Source of the DNA: Bacteroidota bacterium | GTDB lineage: Bacteria > Bacteroidota > Bacteroidia > Chitinophagales > Chitinophagaceae | Direction: 5' to 3' | Assembly: GCA_018268015.1 (NCBI GenBank) | Contig: JAFDXJ010000053.1 | Location: forward strand, 124,001 to 188,000 | Length of the DNA stretch: 64,000 nt | In this document: positions 44,955 through 54,208 of the stretch, piece by piece | How the letters are laid out: each line of letters opens with the position of its first letter | Numbering within the stretch: position 1 is the stretch's first letter | The notes under the pieces: model-generated | What the model was told of the DNA's origin: nothing | Databases searched by the model: none | The model's input: only the letters and a program-made list of their open reading frames with translations | Position numbers and translations under genes: made by a program

Positions 44955-47003
44955 TTATCCCGGTTTTCTCATAACCATTGTAAGAATGGTGGCGACTCCA
45001 ATTGCTTCTTCGGTTTCATCGAAAATTTCTACATACCATTTTACAATACCCTTAGGAATATCATTTTCGTCTTTTAATTCAGTGCTGATTTTTTCTTTAC
45101 AAGTAAAACGAACATACACTTCAGCACCCGGGTAAACTGGTTTTGTAAAACGCAATTCGTCTATTCCATAATTCAACAGTACGGGATTTTTTTCATAGCT
45201 GTCCACGAATAAACCTGCGGCTATACTCATCATCATATAACCGTGTGCTACCTGTCTCTCGAACATGGTGCCGATAAAATCAGTAGTTTTTATGTGTGCA
45301 TAAAAATGATCTCCGGTAAGATCAGCAAATGCATCAATATCTTCCGCTGTGATTAATCGTTTTTCAGTGATGAGCTGATCGCCGATAATCAAGTCTTCAT
45401 AATATTTTTTAAAAGGGTGTATATCGCTAAGCCTTCCTTTTGCATGAGGCTGATAAACATTGCTGATACTGGTAATGCTGCTTGGAGATCCCTGAATAGC
45501 GACACGTTGCATATAATGTTTTACACCACGGATGCCTCCCATTTCTTCCCCTCCACCGGCACGCCCTGGCCCACCATGAATGAGGAGAGGTAATGGAGAA
45601 CCATGCCCTGTGCTTTCTTTATAACAATCCCTGTTTAATACCAATATTCTGCCATGCCATGCACCGGCGCCTAATACATATTGTTTTGCAATTTTATCAT
45701 TGGCCGTAACAATAGTTGAACATAGTGAGCCTTTCCCCATTTTGGAAAGTTGGATAGCTTCTTCCATTCCGGTATAAGGCATTAAAGTGGAAACGGGGCC
45801 GAAAGCTTCTATCTCGTGTGGTTCCTTATTTTGTAATGGGTTCTCATTTAATAACAAGAGGGGGCTTAGAAATGCGCCATGTTCAGCATCACCGTCAATT
45901 ACCTGTACGCTATCCAGTGATCCATAGATGAGTTGTGAAGAGGCCAATAATTTTTGTACCTGAGAAAGCACTTCCTTTTTTTGAGACATGCCTGCCAGTG
46001 GGCCCATGCGTACTTTTTCATTCGTTGGGTTTCCAATACTGGTTTGAGAAAGCGCTTTTCCCAATGCGGTTTGTACTTCTTCCAATTTATCTTTGGGTAC
46101 AAAAATTCTTCGGATTGCGGTACATTTTTGGCCACATTTGGTAGTCATTTCTTTCCTTACTTCTTTAATAAAGATATCCCATTCAGTCATCTCAGGAGTT
46201 ACATCTTTACCCAGTATTATACAATTCAGTGAATCTGCTTCCATAGTAAAGGGTACATTTTCTCTGAGAATATTTTCATTTTTTCTGAGTAAAAGTCCTG
46301 TACTTGCAGATCCTGTGAATGTGACTACATCCTGTGATAAAACATGGTCGAGTAAATCACCTGCGGAGCCACAAACCAATTGGAGAGCGCCATCCGGCAG
46401 AATACCAGATGCAATAATTTCTTTTACCACGGCTTCCGTAAGATAGGAGGTGAGCGTTGCCGGTTTAACCAGTGCAGGCATCCCTGCCAATAAATTCACT
46501 GCAATTTTTTCCAGCATTCCCCATACCGGGAAATTAAAAGCATTAATATGTACTGCAATCCCTTCTTTAGGCACCAGTAAATGATGCCCCATGAAAGTAT
46601 TGTTTTTACTTAAATTATGTGCTTCTCCATCTAGGCAAAAGGGTTCATCTGGAAATTTACGGCGAAGGGATGCATTGGCAAATAAATTTCCAATACCACC
46701 TTCAATGTCAACCCAGCTATCGGCTTTGGTGGCGCCCGTTTGATAACTAATGGCATAAAACTTTTCAAGATGCTTACGTAGATGCAATGCGAGAGCTTTT
46801 AGCATCAATCCTCTTTCCTGGAAGGTCATTTTTCTTAGATGAGGAGATCCTACTTGTCGGCCATATTGTAGGATAGATTTAAAATCTATACCTTCAGTAG
46901 ATGCATAAGCGATTACTTCACCATTGGAGGCATTATGCAATGCCTGACCATCTCCATCCCCACTTTGCCATTTACCGCGGATATAATTTTTTAGTTTTTC
47001 CAT
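44955..47003 (-). CDS. paaZ: PaaZ: oxepin-CoA hydrolase / 3-oxo-5,6-dehydrosuberyl-CoA semialdehyde dehydrogenase
   Basis: PaaZ opens the oxepin ring of the phenylacetate pathway and oxidises the resulting aldehyde. The 682-residue protein has an aldehyde dehydrogenase domain (about 1-520; NAFNFPVWG, FTGSASTG, and nucleophile Cys in KCGQKCTAIRR) and a C-terminal MaoC-type hot-dog hydratase domain (about 540-682; DLTGDHFYAHI, VAHGYMMMSIAAG). Length matches PaaZ. Apart from the crotonase, no other phenylacetate genes are in the window. Confidence 0.93.
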   Translation of the reverse strand: MEKLKNYIRGKWQSGDGDGQALHNASNGEVIAYASTEGIDFKSILQYGRQVGSPHLRKMTFQERGLMLKALALHLRKHLEKFYAISYQTGATKADSWVDIEGGIGNLFANASLRRKFPDEPFCLDGEAHNLSKNNTFMGHHLLVPKEGIAVHINAFNFPVWGMLEKIAVNLLAGMPALVKPATLTSYLTEAVVKEIIASGILPDGALQLVCGSAGDLLDHVLSQDVVTFTGSASTGLLLRKNENILRENVPFTMEADSLNCIILGKDVTPEMTEWDIFIKEVRKEMTTKCGQKCTAIRRIFVPKDKLEEVQTALGKALSQTSIGNPTNEKVRMGPLAGMSQKKEVLSQVQKLLASSQLIYGSLDSVQVIDGDAEHGAFLSPLLLLNENPLQNKEPHEIEAFGPVSTLMPYTGMEEAIQLSKMGKGSLCSTIVTANDKIAKQYVLGAGAWHGRILVLNRDCYKESTGHGSPLPLLIHGGPGRAGGGEEMGGIRGVKHYMQRVAIQGSPSSITSISNVYQPHAKGRLSDIHPFKKYYEDLIIGDQLITEKRLITAEDIDAFADLTGDHFYAHIKTTDFIGTMFERQVAHGYMMMSIAAGLFVDSYEKNPVLLNYGIDELRFTKPVYPGAEVYVRFTCKEKISTELKDENDIPKGIVKWYVEIFDETEEAIGVATILTMVMRKPG

Positions 47004-47048
47004 ATTATCAGCTTATAAAATATAAATAGTCATTTGATGAAAGGATGC

Positions 47049-47510
47049 TTAGTTTTCAATTCCAAACTGTTTCAAATGATGTTTTGTATGTTTATACAAT
47101 AAATGAATATTTTGTTCAAAATTCAATGGTCCGAATACCGGGTTTATAGTTACCAATGAGGGGTCTTTTTCAAATGTTTCAAAAAATAGTCGAATTCTTT
47201 TTTCCAATTTTTCTATTGCTTCGGAAAGGTTAGAAAACTTTGGCGCCATCGGCGTTACAGGCATGATAGGGTTTTTAGTATTCTCCCTAAATGGAATATC
47301 GCTCATCAGGAATTGATGGAAGGCCTCTTTTTTTTCCGGAGGGGTAACATATGGCAATATTAATCTCCCATAGGCATTTGCGAGGGAGTCACCCAGGTGT
47401 TCCACCATTTGTTGTGGCGACATAACACCCCATTTTCCTTTGGTGTCCGGGTCAATTTTTTTTAAGGATGGAATTAATTTTTCTTTCAGAAAAAATTCTT
47501 CGTCATTCAT
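47049..47510 (-). CDS. DinB-like/DUF1569-type protein
   Basis: The 153-residue helical protein has spaced histidines typical of DinB-like metal-binding four-helix bundles: MVEHLGDS (about 31-38) and LLYKHTKHHLKQFGI (about 136-150). This resembles DUF1569. Function is unknown; relatives include thiol- or stress-linked enzymes. It lies 45 bases upstream of paaZ and 47 bases downstream of adk on the same strand, so it may be part of a longer transcript. Confidence 0.72.
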   Translation of the reverse strand: MNDEEFFLKEKLIPSLKKIDPDTKGKWGVMSPQQMVEHLGDSLANAYGRLILPYVTPPEKKEAFHQFLMSDIPFRENTKNPIMPVTPMAPKFSNLSEAIEKLEKRIRLFFETFEKDPSLVTINPVFGPLNFEQNIHLLYKHTKHHLKQFGIEN

Positions 47511-47557
47511 TTCAATTCTAATTTGCTTGAAAACATTTGATTCAGAAAGACGCCTGA

Positions 47558-48145
47558 TTATTGAGAGGAAGGCATTTTCGTTTCAATAGCTTTGCATAAT
47601 AAAGAAAAGATTTCATCTATGGTACCTTCACCATTGATGGCAATTACCTTATCAAAAGCTCTGTAAAAATTGGCAACGGTAGATGTTTTATTTTTATACT
47701 CCTCAATTCTTGCATTGATTATTTCTTTGTTTATATCATCACTCCGGCCACTGGTAAGGCCTCTGTTTAATAGCCTTTTAATAAGTTCTTCTTTACTTAC
47801 TTCAAGAGATAAAAACAAGCTAATGGACTCGTTTTTTTGTTTTAATAATTCGTCCAGGGCCTTTGCCTGCTCCGTAGTACGGGGGAAACCATCAAATAAA
47901 AAACCTTTTATGCCGGGGTGATCATCCAATGCTTTACTGATCATATTAATTACTACTGAATCCGGTACAAGTTGTCCAAGGTCAATAAATGCTTCCGCTT
48001 CCAGGCCCAAAGGGGTTTGTTGGCTAATCTCATGACGTAATAAATCACCGGTACTTAAATGTTTCAAGCCATATTTAAAAACCAGTTGCTCACTTTGTGT
48101 ACCTTTACCACTACCGGGAGGGCCAAATAATATTATATTGAACAT
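47558..48145 (-). CDS. adk: Adenylate kinase
   Basis: Adk equilibrates ATP, ADP and AMP. The 195-residue enzyme has the P-loop FGPPGSGKGTQS (about 6-17), the AMP-binding segments LSTGDLLRHEI and GFLFDGFPRTTEQAKAL, and the short LID typical of the compact form (GRSDDINKE), without zinc cysteines. The gene heads a leftward group with the DinB-like gene and paaZ; the adk box at 48173-48180 is the nearest promoter. Confidence 0.95.
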   Translation of the reverse strand: MFNIILFGPPGSGKGTQSEQLVFKYGLKHLSTGDLLRHEISQQTPLGLEAEAFIDLGQLVPDSVVINMISKALDDHPGIKGFLFDGFPRTTEQAKALDELLKQKNESISLFLSLEVSKEELIKRLLNRGLTSGRSDDINKEIINARIEEYKNKTSTVANFYRAFDKVIAINGEGTIDEIFSLLCKAIETKMPSSQ

Positions 48146-48172
48146 ATGGATTAATATTCATTGGGAAAGAAG

Positions 48173-48180
48173 CAAATATA
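48173..48180 (-). promoter_or_regulatory. Candidate -7 element for adk
   Basis: The minus strand reads TATATTTG, an exact TAnnTTTG match, 27 bases before the adk start. Confidence 0.5.
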
Positions 48181-48285
48181 AGGATGAATTTAAAAATCCC
48201 TTAACTTATTCCTTTCGTATATCATGCTTAAACAGGGATTACATTAAAAGTGTCCCATTATTTTATTTTTTTAAAATCATTGAGT

Positions 48286-48846
48286 ATGTTCAATAAACTA
48301 ATCATTGCAGGAATGATCATTATTTTGACACCAGGATGTTTTTCACAAACAAACACCGCAAAACAACAAGTTATGGATACAACAAATAAGAAAGAGCATG
48401 TTTTTTATTCTCATGCAGATACGTCCAAAGTAAATTTACCGGATAGTGAATGGAAGAAATTATTATCTCCGGAAGTATATCAAATTGCTCGGTTAAAAGG
48501 GACGGAAAGGCCCAATACAAGTCCTTATGAGCATTCCAAAGAAATTGGTACCTATTATTGTGCAGTTTGCGGGAATGCATTATTTCGGAGCGACACAAAA
48601 TTTGAAAGTGGATGCGGCTGGCCGAGTTTTTATGAGCCAATCAGTAAAACATCTGTTATTTATGAAAAGGATAATTCATTTGGCATGAGCCGGGAAGAAG
48701 TAAAATGTGGCCGATGCGGATCTCATTTAGGTCATGTATTCAATGATGGCCCGCCTCCAACCGGTTTGAGGTATTGCATCAATGGCGTAGTGCTTGATTT
48801 TGCCAAAGCCCAGGATGCAGCAAAAAAGTATAATTCTCAACAATAA
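48286..48846 (+). CDS. msrB: Lipoprotein peptide-methionine (R)-S-oxide reductase MsrB
   Basis: MsrB reduces methionine-R-sulfoxide in oxidised proteins. The 186-residue protein has a lipoprotein signal (MFNKLIIAG, lipobox TPGC), so it acts outside the cytoplasm. The MsrB domain has two zinc pairs (CAVCGNALF, CGRCGSHLGH), FESGCGWPSF and the catalytic Cys in LRYCING. The ATG at 48286 gives the clean signal; a GTG at 48250 adds 12 residues that would not fit it. Confidence 0.93.
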   Translation: MFNKLIIAGMIIILTPGCFSQTNTAKQQVMDTTNKKEHVFYSHADTSKVNLPDSEWKKLLSPEVYQIARLKGTERPNTSPYEHSKEIGTYYCAVCGNALFRSDTKFESGCGWPSFYEPISKTSVIYEKDNSFGMSREEVKCGRCGSHLGHVFNDGPPPTGLRYCINGVVLDFAKAQDAAKKYNSQQ

Positions 48847-48890
48847 TTCATATGGGAGAAAGTAGATGACACCATATAACTTGAAACGTA

Positions 48891-49664
48891 TTATTTGATT
48901 AAAATCTTCTGGAACGATGAAGTATCACCATTAAAAACATTGAAATCTACTTTTTCCTGTATTCCTTTTAATTGCCCTCTGTCATTGTATTGCCAAAAAG
49001 CCCAGGGTACGGAAATCCGTGGTCTCTCTTTTTCATAATAATGTGAAACCCATAATACATAATCCTTGAAATACCCTTTTAAGTATTGGTTATAAAAATT
49101 GACACTGGTATAGATAATTGGTTTTACTTGAAAAGTATTTTCCACCCTATCCAACCAATCCTGCATTCGTTGCCGCATCACTTCTGGCCTAACTCCATAT
49201 AATTCTTCTATATCTATCACAGGGGGTAAATTTCCTCTTTGTAAGGAAACATTTTTAAGAAAATTTTTTGCCTGATCTTTTCCACTTTTTGAAGCGAGAA
49301 AATAATGATAAGCTCCACATACCAGTCCAGCATCATTCGCATTTTGCCAGTTCTTTTTGAAATTCTTATCTACCGAATAAATTCCTTCAGTGGCTTTGAT
49401 AAAAACAAAGTGGATAGAAATACTATCTTGTTTGAGGGCAGTTACCTGTTTCCAGTTAATATCTTCCTGATGACGGCTAACATCAATGCCATGGATTTTG
49501 TAGCCTGCCGGGATCTCAATTCCAAATTCGGGATAATAGAAAAATTGGACAGGCGCATCTATTTTCTCCGGTTGAAGGATTTGATAAATAATAAAAATTA
49601 AAAAAGCGCCGGATAAAATCCCAAAGAGTATCCTCTTAATGAGCGCATTTTTTTTATTTACCAA
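48891..49664 (-). CDS. GH25-family lysozyme, membrane-anchored
   Basis: GH25 enzymes cut the glycan strand of peptidoglycan between MurNAc and GlcNAc. The 257-residue protein has an N-terminal membrane anchor (about 10-27), then a (beta/alpha)8 lysozyme domain starting GIDVSRHQEDINW (about 58-70), with catalytic acid residues in the DIEE segment (PPVIDIEELYG, about 146-156), and YGAYHYFLA. The M1 peptidase gene ends only 16 bases upstream on the same strand, so the two may be cotranscribed. Confidence 0.9.
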   Translation of the reverse strand: MVNKKNALIKRILFGILSGAFLIFIIYQILQPEKIDAPVQFFYYPEFGIEIPAGYKIHGIDVSRHQEDINWKQVTALKQDSISIHFVFIKATEGIYSVDKNFKKNWQNANDAGLVCGAYHYFLASKSGKDQAKNFLKNVSLQRGNLPPVIDIEELYGVRPEVMRQRMQDWLDRVENTFQVKPIIYTSVNFYNQYLKGYFKDYVLWVSHYYEKERPRISVPWAFWQYNDRGQLKGIQEKVDFNVFNGDTSSFQKILIK

Positions 49665-49680
49665 AATTTAATTCATTTTA

Positions 49681-51387
49681 CTATTCCATTCCGGGAGGCG
49701 TCTCCGCATTCGGGTCAAGTTTGATAGCCTTATTATCTTTACTTATCACTTGTAGATTGGGATCAATCTGTACTTCTTTAGCCTGAAATCCTATATTTAC
49801 CGTAGCCTGCTGCACTTTATTATTGATGTTCACTATTACACTTTTTGTTTGAGTGCCATTTTTGAAAACCAATTCCAAAGGCAGTTTAAAGAAATCTACC
49901 GAGGGATGTGAAGTAGTTTGCTTCACCACAATCTGAACCGAATTATTGGCATTCTGACTCCAGTAAACCTGAAAACTCGGGTATCCCTGCCCATAAAACC
50001 ATTGGTCAAAAAAATAGTCCAGGTCCAGGCCACTCACAGCTTCCATATTTCGCTGAAAATCTGCTGTACGTGCAAAGCCATAGACAATTTTTGGATCGTT
50101 ATAATATTGTTTGAGCCCTTTAAAAAAATTTTCACTACCCATAGTCCACTCAAGCATTCGTAGTAAAAAAGCGCCTTTATTATAGGTTAAGCGATTATCA
50201 AAAATCCGGTTAAAGTTCGATGTATCATCTACAAATACGGAACCATCCGGTTTAGAAACGATGATACTCAAATCACCACTTACATATTGCGGATAATAAG
50301 TAGGACTGAAATTTTTCATATATAAAAAGTCCGCTGAATAAGTTGCAAAACCTTCATTGAGCCAGATATCCTGCCAGCTTCCGCAGGTTATTTTATCGCC
50401 AAACCATTGGTGAGCCAATTCATGAGCCATGAGGTTTTCATCCGTACTTACTACGAAAGAATTAGTCTGGTGTTCCATACCGCCACCCCAGCTAAATTCC
50501 GTCTGTCCATATCTTTCATTTATAAATGGATATTCTCCATAAGAATCATTAAATAGTGGGATAGCCTGTAACATAAAGTGTGTCCGGCTTTTAAATTTTG
50601 CAGAATCTTCCGGATAAACATATGTGATTACAGGTAACATTTTATTACCCAATTGTACACTGTCATTAAAGATGGAAAAATTGGTAACGGCAATAGCAAC
50701 CAGGTAACTGGCAATGGGGTAACGATGTTTATAATAGGAAGTAGTAGAGCCATTTACAGTAGTGGTACTCATTAAGATACCATTAGAAGAAGCTTTATAC
50801 TTGGAAGGATGAGTAATATAAATATCAATGCTATCCGCCTTGTCATCCAATCCATTTCTGCAGGGCCACCAGTCTTTGGCTCCATAAGGTTCACTTAGGG
50901 TCCAGATAACATCTACATTATTATGCCTGGTCTTACTAAATGAATCACCATTACCAGCCGGTTTTCCACTATAGTAAATGGTGATGGAATCCCGTTGATT
51001 TTTTTTATATTTTTTCGGTAAGTTGATTTCTAATCCATCTTTTGATGTTTGTGAAAAAGAAAGATTTTGATCCCGCATTTTGATATTGGACACTATTAAT
51101 TTTTTAGTCAGGTCCATGGTAATTTTTTTTGTTTCACCAGTAATTTTGAAATAACTGGTAACCTTACCCGAAATATAAAATTTTGCGGGGTCAATATTCC
51201 ATTCACAACGGTAATAATATACATTAAAATTTGAGCTGGCAACAGATTGATTTATGACACTTGTACTTTTTTCTGCTGCCAATCTTTCCATATCGGCAAT
51301 TGAGTTGTGCTGTTTACAAACAGGGGGCAATTGAGCATAAGCAATTCCATGTAACAGTAATAGGGAAATGAGGTATGTAGATTTCAT
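49681..51387 (-). CDS. Secreted M1-family metallopeptidase
   Basis: The 568-residue protein has a signal peptide (about 1-18), an N-terminal beta-saddle domain, the substrate motif GGGMEH (301-306), the zinc motif HELAH (H322, E323, H326) and the downstream glutamate in LNEGFATYS. The length fits a compact M1 aminopeptidase. It ends shortly before the GH25 gene. A second M1-type enzyme is encoded at 59104-60987. Confidence 0.93.
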   Translation of the reverse strand: MKSTYLISLLLLHGIAYAQLPPVCKQHNSIADMERLAAEKSTSVINQSVASSNFNVYYYRCEWNIDPAKFYISGKVTSYFKITGETKKITMDLTKKLIVSNIKMRDQNLSFSQTSKDGLEINLPKKYKKNQRDSITIYYSGKPAGNGDSFSKTRHNNVDVIWTLSEPYGAKDWWPCRNGLDDKADSIDIYITHPSKYKASSNGILMSTTTVNGSTTSYYKHRYPIASYLVAIAVTNFSIFNDSVQLGNKMLPVITYVYPEDSAKFKSRTHFMLQAIPLFNDSYGEYPFINERYGQTEFSWGGGMEHQTNSFVVSTDENLMAHELAHQWFGDKITCGSWQDIWLNEGFATYSADFLYMKNFSPTYYPQYVSGDLSIIVSKPDGSVFVDDTSNFNRIFDNRLTYNKGAFLLRMLEWTMGSENFFKGLKQYYNDPKIVYGFARTADFQRNMEAVSGLDLDYFFDQWFYGQGYPSFQVYWSQNANNSVQIVVKQTTSHPSVDFFKLPLELVFKNGTQTKSVIVNINNKVQQATVNIGFQAKEVQIDPNLQVISKDNKAIKLDPNAETPPGME

Positions 51388-51411
51388 ATTGCAAAATACT
51401 GTAATTACTTA

Positions 51412-51419
51412 CAAATGTA
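51412..51419 (-). promoter_or_regulatory. Candidate -7 element for the M1 peptidase
   Basis: The minus strand reads TACATTTG, an exact TAnnTTTG match, 24 bases before the M1 start codon. Confidence 0.5.
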
Positions 51420-51497
51420 GAAAAGAATTTGAGTCATTTTTTTACAGCATCATGACACCCGGCATGCTTTTGATTAGGCATTCTTAGCTATGCATCC

Positions 51498-51505
51498 TAT
51501 TTTTG
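51498..51505 (+). promoter_or_regulatory. Candidate -7 element for the radical SAM gene, setting the start
   Basis: TATTTTTG matches TAnnTTTG and lies 9 bases before ATG 51515, overlapping the TTG alternative start at 51503. It argues for ATG and a leader of a few bases at most. A TTTG occurs at 51469-51472, slightly farther than the usual spacing. Confidence 0.5.
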
Positions 51506-51514
51506 CAGTTATTT

Positions 51515-52543
51515 ATGTATGTAAATTTCAATGATAGTATCAATCTGCTTTCCAAATTGAGTTTTCGCCGGTTATGGAATGCTTCAAAAGTGATGATGAG
51601 CTATCAACTAACCCGCTTATTACATAAACCCATACAATGGGGTTATCCTGTATCTATATCTTTTGAGCCGACTACTTCCTGTAACCTGCGATGCCCGGAA
51701 TGCCCCAGTGGACTGCGGGAGTTCACGCGACCTACGGGTATGCTTCAAAAGGACTTTTTTAAAGAAACAATTGATGATATTTATAAAGAACTACTCTATC
51801 TCATCTTTTATTTCCAGGGAGAACCCTATTTAAATCCTCATTTTCTTGAAATGGTTAAATATGCGCATGATAAAGGGATTTATACTGCCACTTCAACCAA
51901 TGCGCATTATCTTACGGATGAAAAAGCTAAGAAAACGGTGGAAAGCGGCCTGGACAGATTAATCATTTCCATAGATGGAACAACACAGGATGTCTATCAA
52001 CAATACAGAAGAGGTGGCAAACTGGAAAAAGTGATAGCCGGTGCACGAAATATCGTAAAATGGAAGAAAGAATTAAAAAGTAAGACCCCCTTTGTTTTCT
52101 TCCAGTTTTTAGTGGTAAAACCCAATGAGCACCAGGTAGAGGAAATTAAAAAACTTTCAAAGGATGTTGGTGTTGACCAACTTCGATTTAAGACCGCACA
52201 GGTTTATGATTATGAAAATGACCCGAATAACCTGATCCCGGAAAATGAAAAATACAGCCGTTATAAAAAAGACAAAAATGGCAAAATAAAGATTCGCAGT
52301 GGTCAGAATAATCATTGCTGGAAACTTTGGCATGCCAATGTAATCACCTGGGATGGTATGGTTGTTCCTTGTTGCTTTGATAAAGATGCCATGCACCGAC
52401 TGGGAAATTTAAAAATGCAATCATTCAAAGAGATCTGGAATAACGACAATTATAAACAATTTCGCAGAGAAATTACAACCAGCCGTAAAAACATTGATAT
52501 CTGCGCCAATTGCAGTGAAGGGCTGCATGTATGGGAAAAATAA
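51515..52543 (+). CDS. Radical SAM protein with SPASM domain
   Basis: The 342-residue protein has the radical SAM cluster motif CxxxCxxC (CNLRCPEC, about 55-62) and a C-terminal SPASM region with cysteines in NHCWKLWHA, VVPCCFDKDA and ICANCSEG, which binds auxiliary iron-sulfur clusters. SPASM proteins often modify peptides, sugars or heme-like cofactors; here no precursor peptide gene or other clue is seen next door. The substrate is therefore unknown. The gene is divergent from the M1 gene. Confidence 0.88.
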   Translation: MYVNFNDSINLLSKLSFRRLWNASKVMMSYQLTRLLHKPIQWGYPVSISFEPTTSCNLRCPECPSGLREFTRPTGMLQKDFFKETIDDIYKELLYLIFYFQGEPYLNPHFLEMVKYAHDKGIYTATSTNAHYLTDEKAKKTVESGLDRLIISIDGTTQDVYQQYRRGGKLEKVIAGARNIVKWKKELKSKTPFVFFQFLVVKPNEHQVEEIKKLSKDVGVDQLRFKTAQVYDYENDPNNLIPENEKYSRYKKDKNGKIKIRSGQNNHCWKLWHANVITWDGMVVPCCFDKDAMHRLGNLKMQSFKEIWNNDNYKQFRREITTSRKNIDICANCSEGLHVWEK

Positions 52544-52627
52544 CTACATCCAATTCGGAAAATGTTAAATAATAAATTTTGGCTTATCTGAGAGAACCAT
52601 TTTTTGTTCATACCTTATCTTCGTTCC

Positions 52628-54208
52628 ATGCAGATTAAAAAACCAAACAGGCTACTTATCCTGTTTTTCTTTTGTTTATGTAACCTGTCATTTCAAGTTT
52701 TTGCCCAACCGAAATATGAATTTCGGGCTGCATGGGTTGCTTCCGTAGTAAATATTGATTGGCCTTCTAAAAAGGGCTTACCTGTGGAGGACCAAAAAGC
52801 TTCTTTTATTCAACTTCTTGATTTTTTAAAAGGATTAGGAATGAATGCTGTGATTGTTCAAATTCGCCCGGCAGCCGATGCCTTTTATCCTTCACCCTAT
52901 GAACCCTGGAGTGAATTTCTAAACGGGAAGCAAGGAGTTCCGCCCAATCCATATTATGACCCATTAGCTTTTATGATTGAAGAAACCCATAAACGGGGTA
53001 TGGAATTTCATGCCTGGCTCAATCCATATAGAGCCGTTTTTAACCTGAATACTTCAGATATCTCATCCAATCATATTACCAAACAACATCCGGAATGGTT
53101 TATAAATTATGGTACGACAAAATTCTTTAATCCCGGATTGCCCGAAGTGGTACAATATGTTTCAGGTATCGTAAGGGATATCGTAAAACGGTATGATATA
53201 GATGCCATTCATATGGATGATTATTTTTATCCTTACCGCATTGCAGGAAAAGAATTTGCAGATAATGCCGCATACCTGAAATATGGAAAACCACAAGGCT
53301 TATCAAAAGATGACTGGCGAAGAAGTAATTGTGACAGCATCATCCTGCGTATTCACCAGGTAATACTCCAGGAAAAACCGCTGATTAAATTTGGTATTAG
53401 CCCTTTCGGCGTATGGAGAAATAAAAGTAAAGACCCCAATGGCAGTGATACAAAAGCCGGGCAAACCAATTATGACGACCTATATGCAGACATTTTATTA
53501 TGGCTTAAAGAAGGCTGGATAGATTATGTGGCTCCCCAACTTTACTGGGAAATCAATCATAAATTATGTGATTATACTACACTACTTGATTGGTGGGCAA
53601 ACCATACTTATGGGAAAGATCTTTACATCGGTCATGGATTATATCGTGCTACAGAAAATCCTTCGCCGGCCTGGAGAAGAAAAGCGGAGTTGCCGGAAGA
53701 AATCCAATTATTGCGCAATAATAAAAATGTACAGGGAAGTATCTATTTTAGTGCGAAAGACTTTTTTCCAAATCCCAATGGCTGGTGTGATAGCCTGAGG
53801 AATCATTATTATAAATATCCGGCACTCATTCCCCCAATGAATTGGATAGATACCATTGCTCCTATGCAACCTTCTATTTTGAAAATTACTGATAACCAAA
53901 AAACAGAAAGCCCCTCACTGGATATCTATTGTAATGCTGCTCATAAGCTGGAAACGGAGGAAGTAAAAAATATTGTATTATATTTTTCCAATAGTATTTC
54001 CGGGCTGGGAAAATTGCCCATACAAATCCAGGCCGTGGATACACATGCTCAAACGACTATCAATCTGCCAATATCCTCTATTCCGGATTATTTCAACGAT
54101 TGTTTCCTGGCGATTACTAGTGTGGACAGGCAAAATAATGAAAGCCCCTTAAGTAAGGTGATGCATTTAGTAAAAACGAAATCCGGGTGGAAAATAAACA
54201 AGTTATGA
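52628..54208 (+). CDS. Secreted GH10-like hydrolase (YngK/GHL10 family)
   Basis: The 526-residue protein has a signal peptide (MQIKKPNRLL, cleaved near FAQ) and the GHL10/YngK TIM-barrel domain: FRAAWVASVVNIDWPSKKG (about 32-50), MNAVIVQIRPAADAFYPS, the HAWLNPYRAVFN strand, IDAIHMDDYFYPY and WIDYVAPQLYWEI. The family is thought to act on sugar polymers; the glycoside cut is unknown. The ATG at 52628 gives the signal peptide, so it is preferred over TTG 52604. Its stop overlaps the next (broken) gene's ATG (ATGA). Confidence 0.9.
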   Translation: MQIKKPNRLLILFFFCLCNLSFQVFAQPKYEFRAAWVASVVNIDWPSKKGLPVEDQKASFIQLLDFLKGLGMNAVIVQIRPAADAFYPSPYEPWSEFLNGKQGVPPNPYYDPLAFMIEETHKRGMEFHAWLNPYRAVFNLNTSDISSNHITKQHPEWFINYGTTKFFNPGLPEVVQYVSGIVRDIVKRYDIDAIHMDDYFYPYRIAGKEFADNAAYLKYGKPQGLSKDDWRRSNCDSIILRIHQVILQEKPLIKFGISPFGVWRNKSKDPNGSDTKAGQTNYDDLYADILLWLKEGWIDYVAPQLYWEINHKLCDYTTLLDWWANHTYGKDLYIGHGLYRATENPSPAWRRKAELPEEIQLLRNNKNVQGSIYFSAKDFFPNPNGWCDSLRNHYYKYPALIPPMNWIDTIAPMQPSILKITDNQKTESPSLDIYCNAAHKLETEEVKNIVLYFSNSISGLGKLPIQIQAVDTHAQTTINLPISSIPDYFNDCFLAITSVDRQNNESPLSKVMHLVKTKSGWKINKL

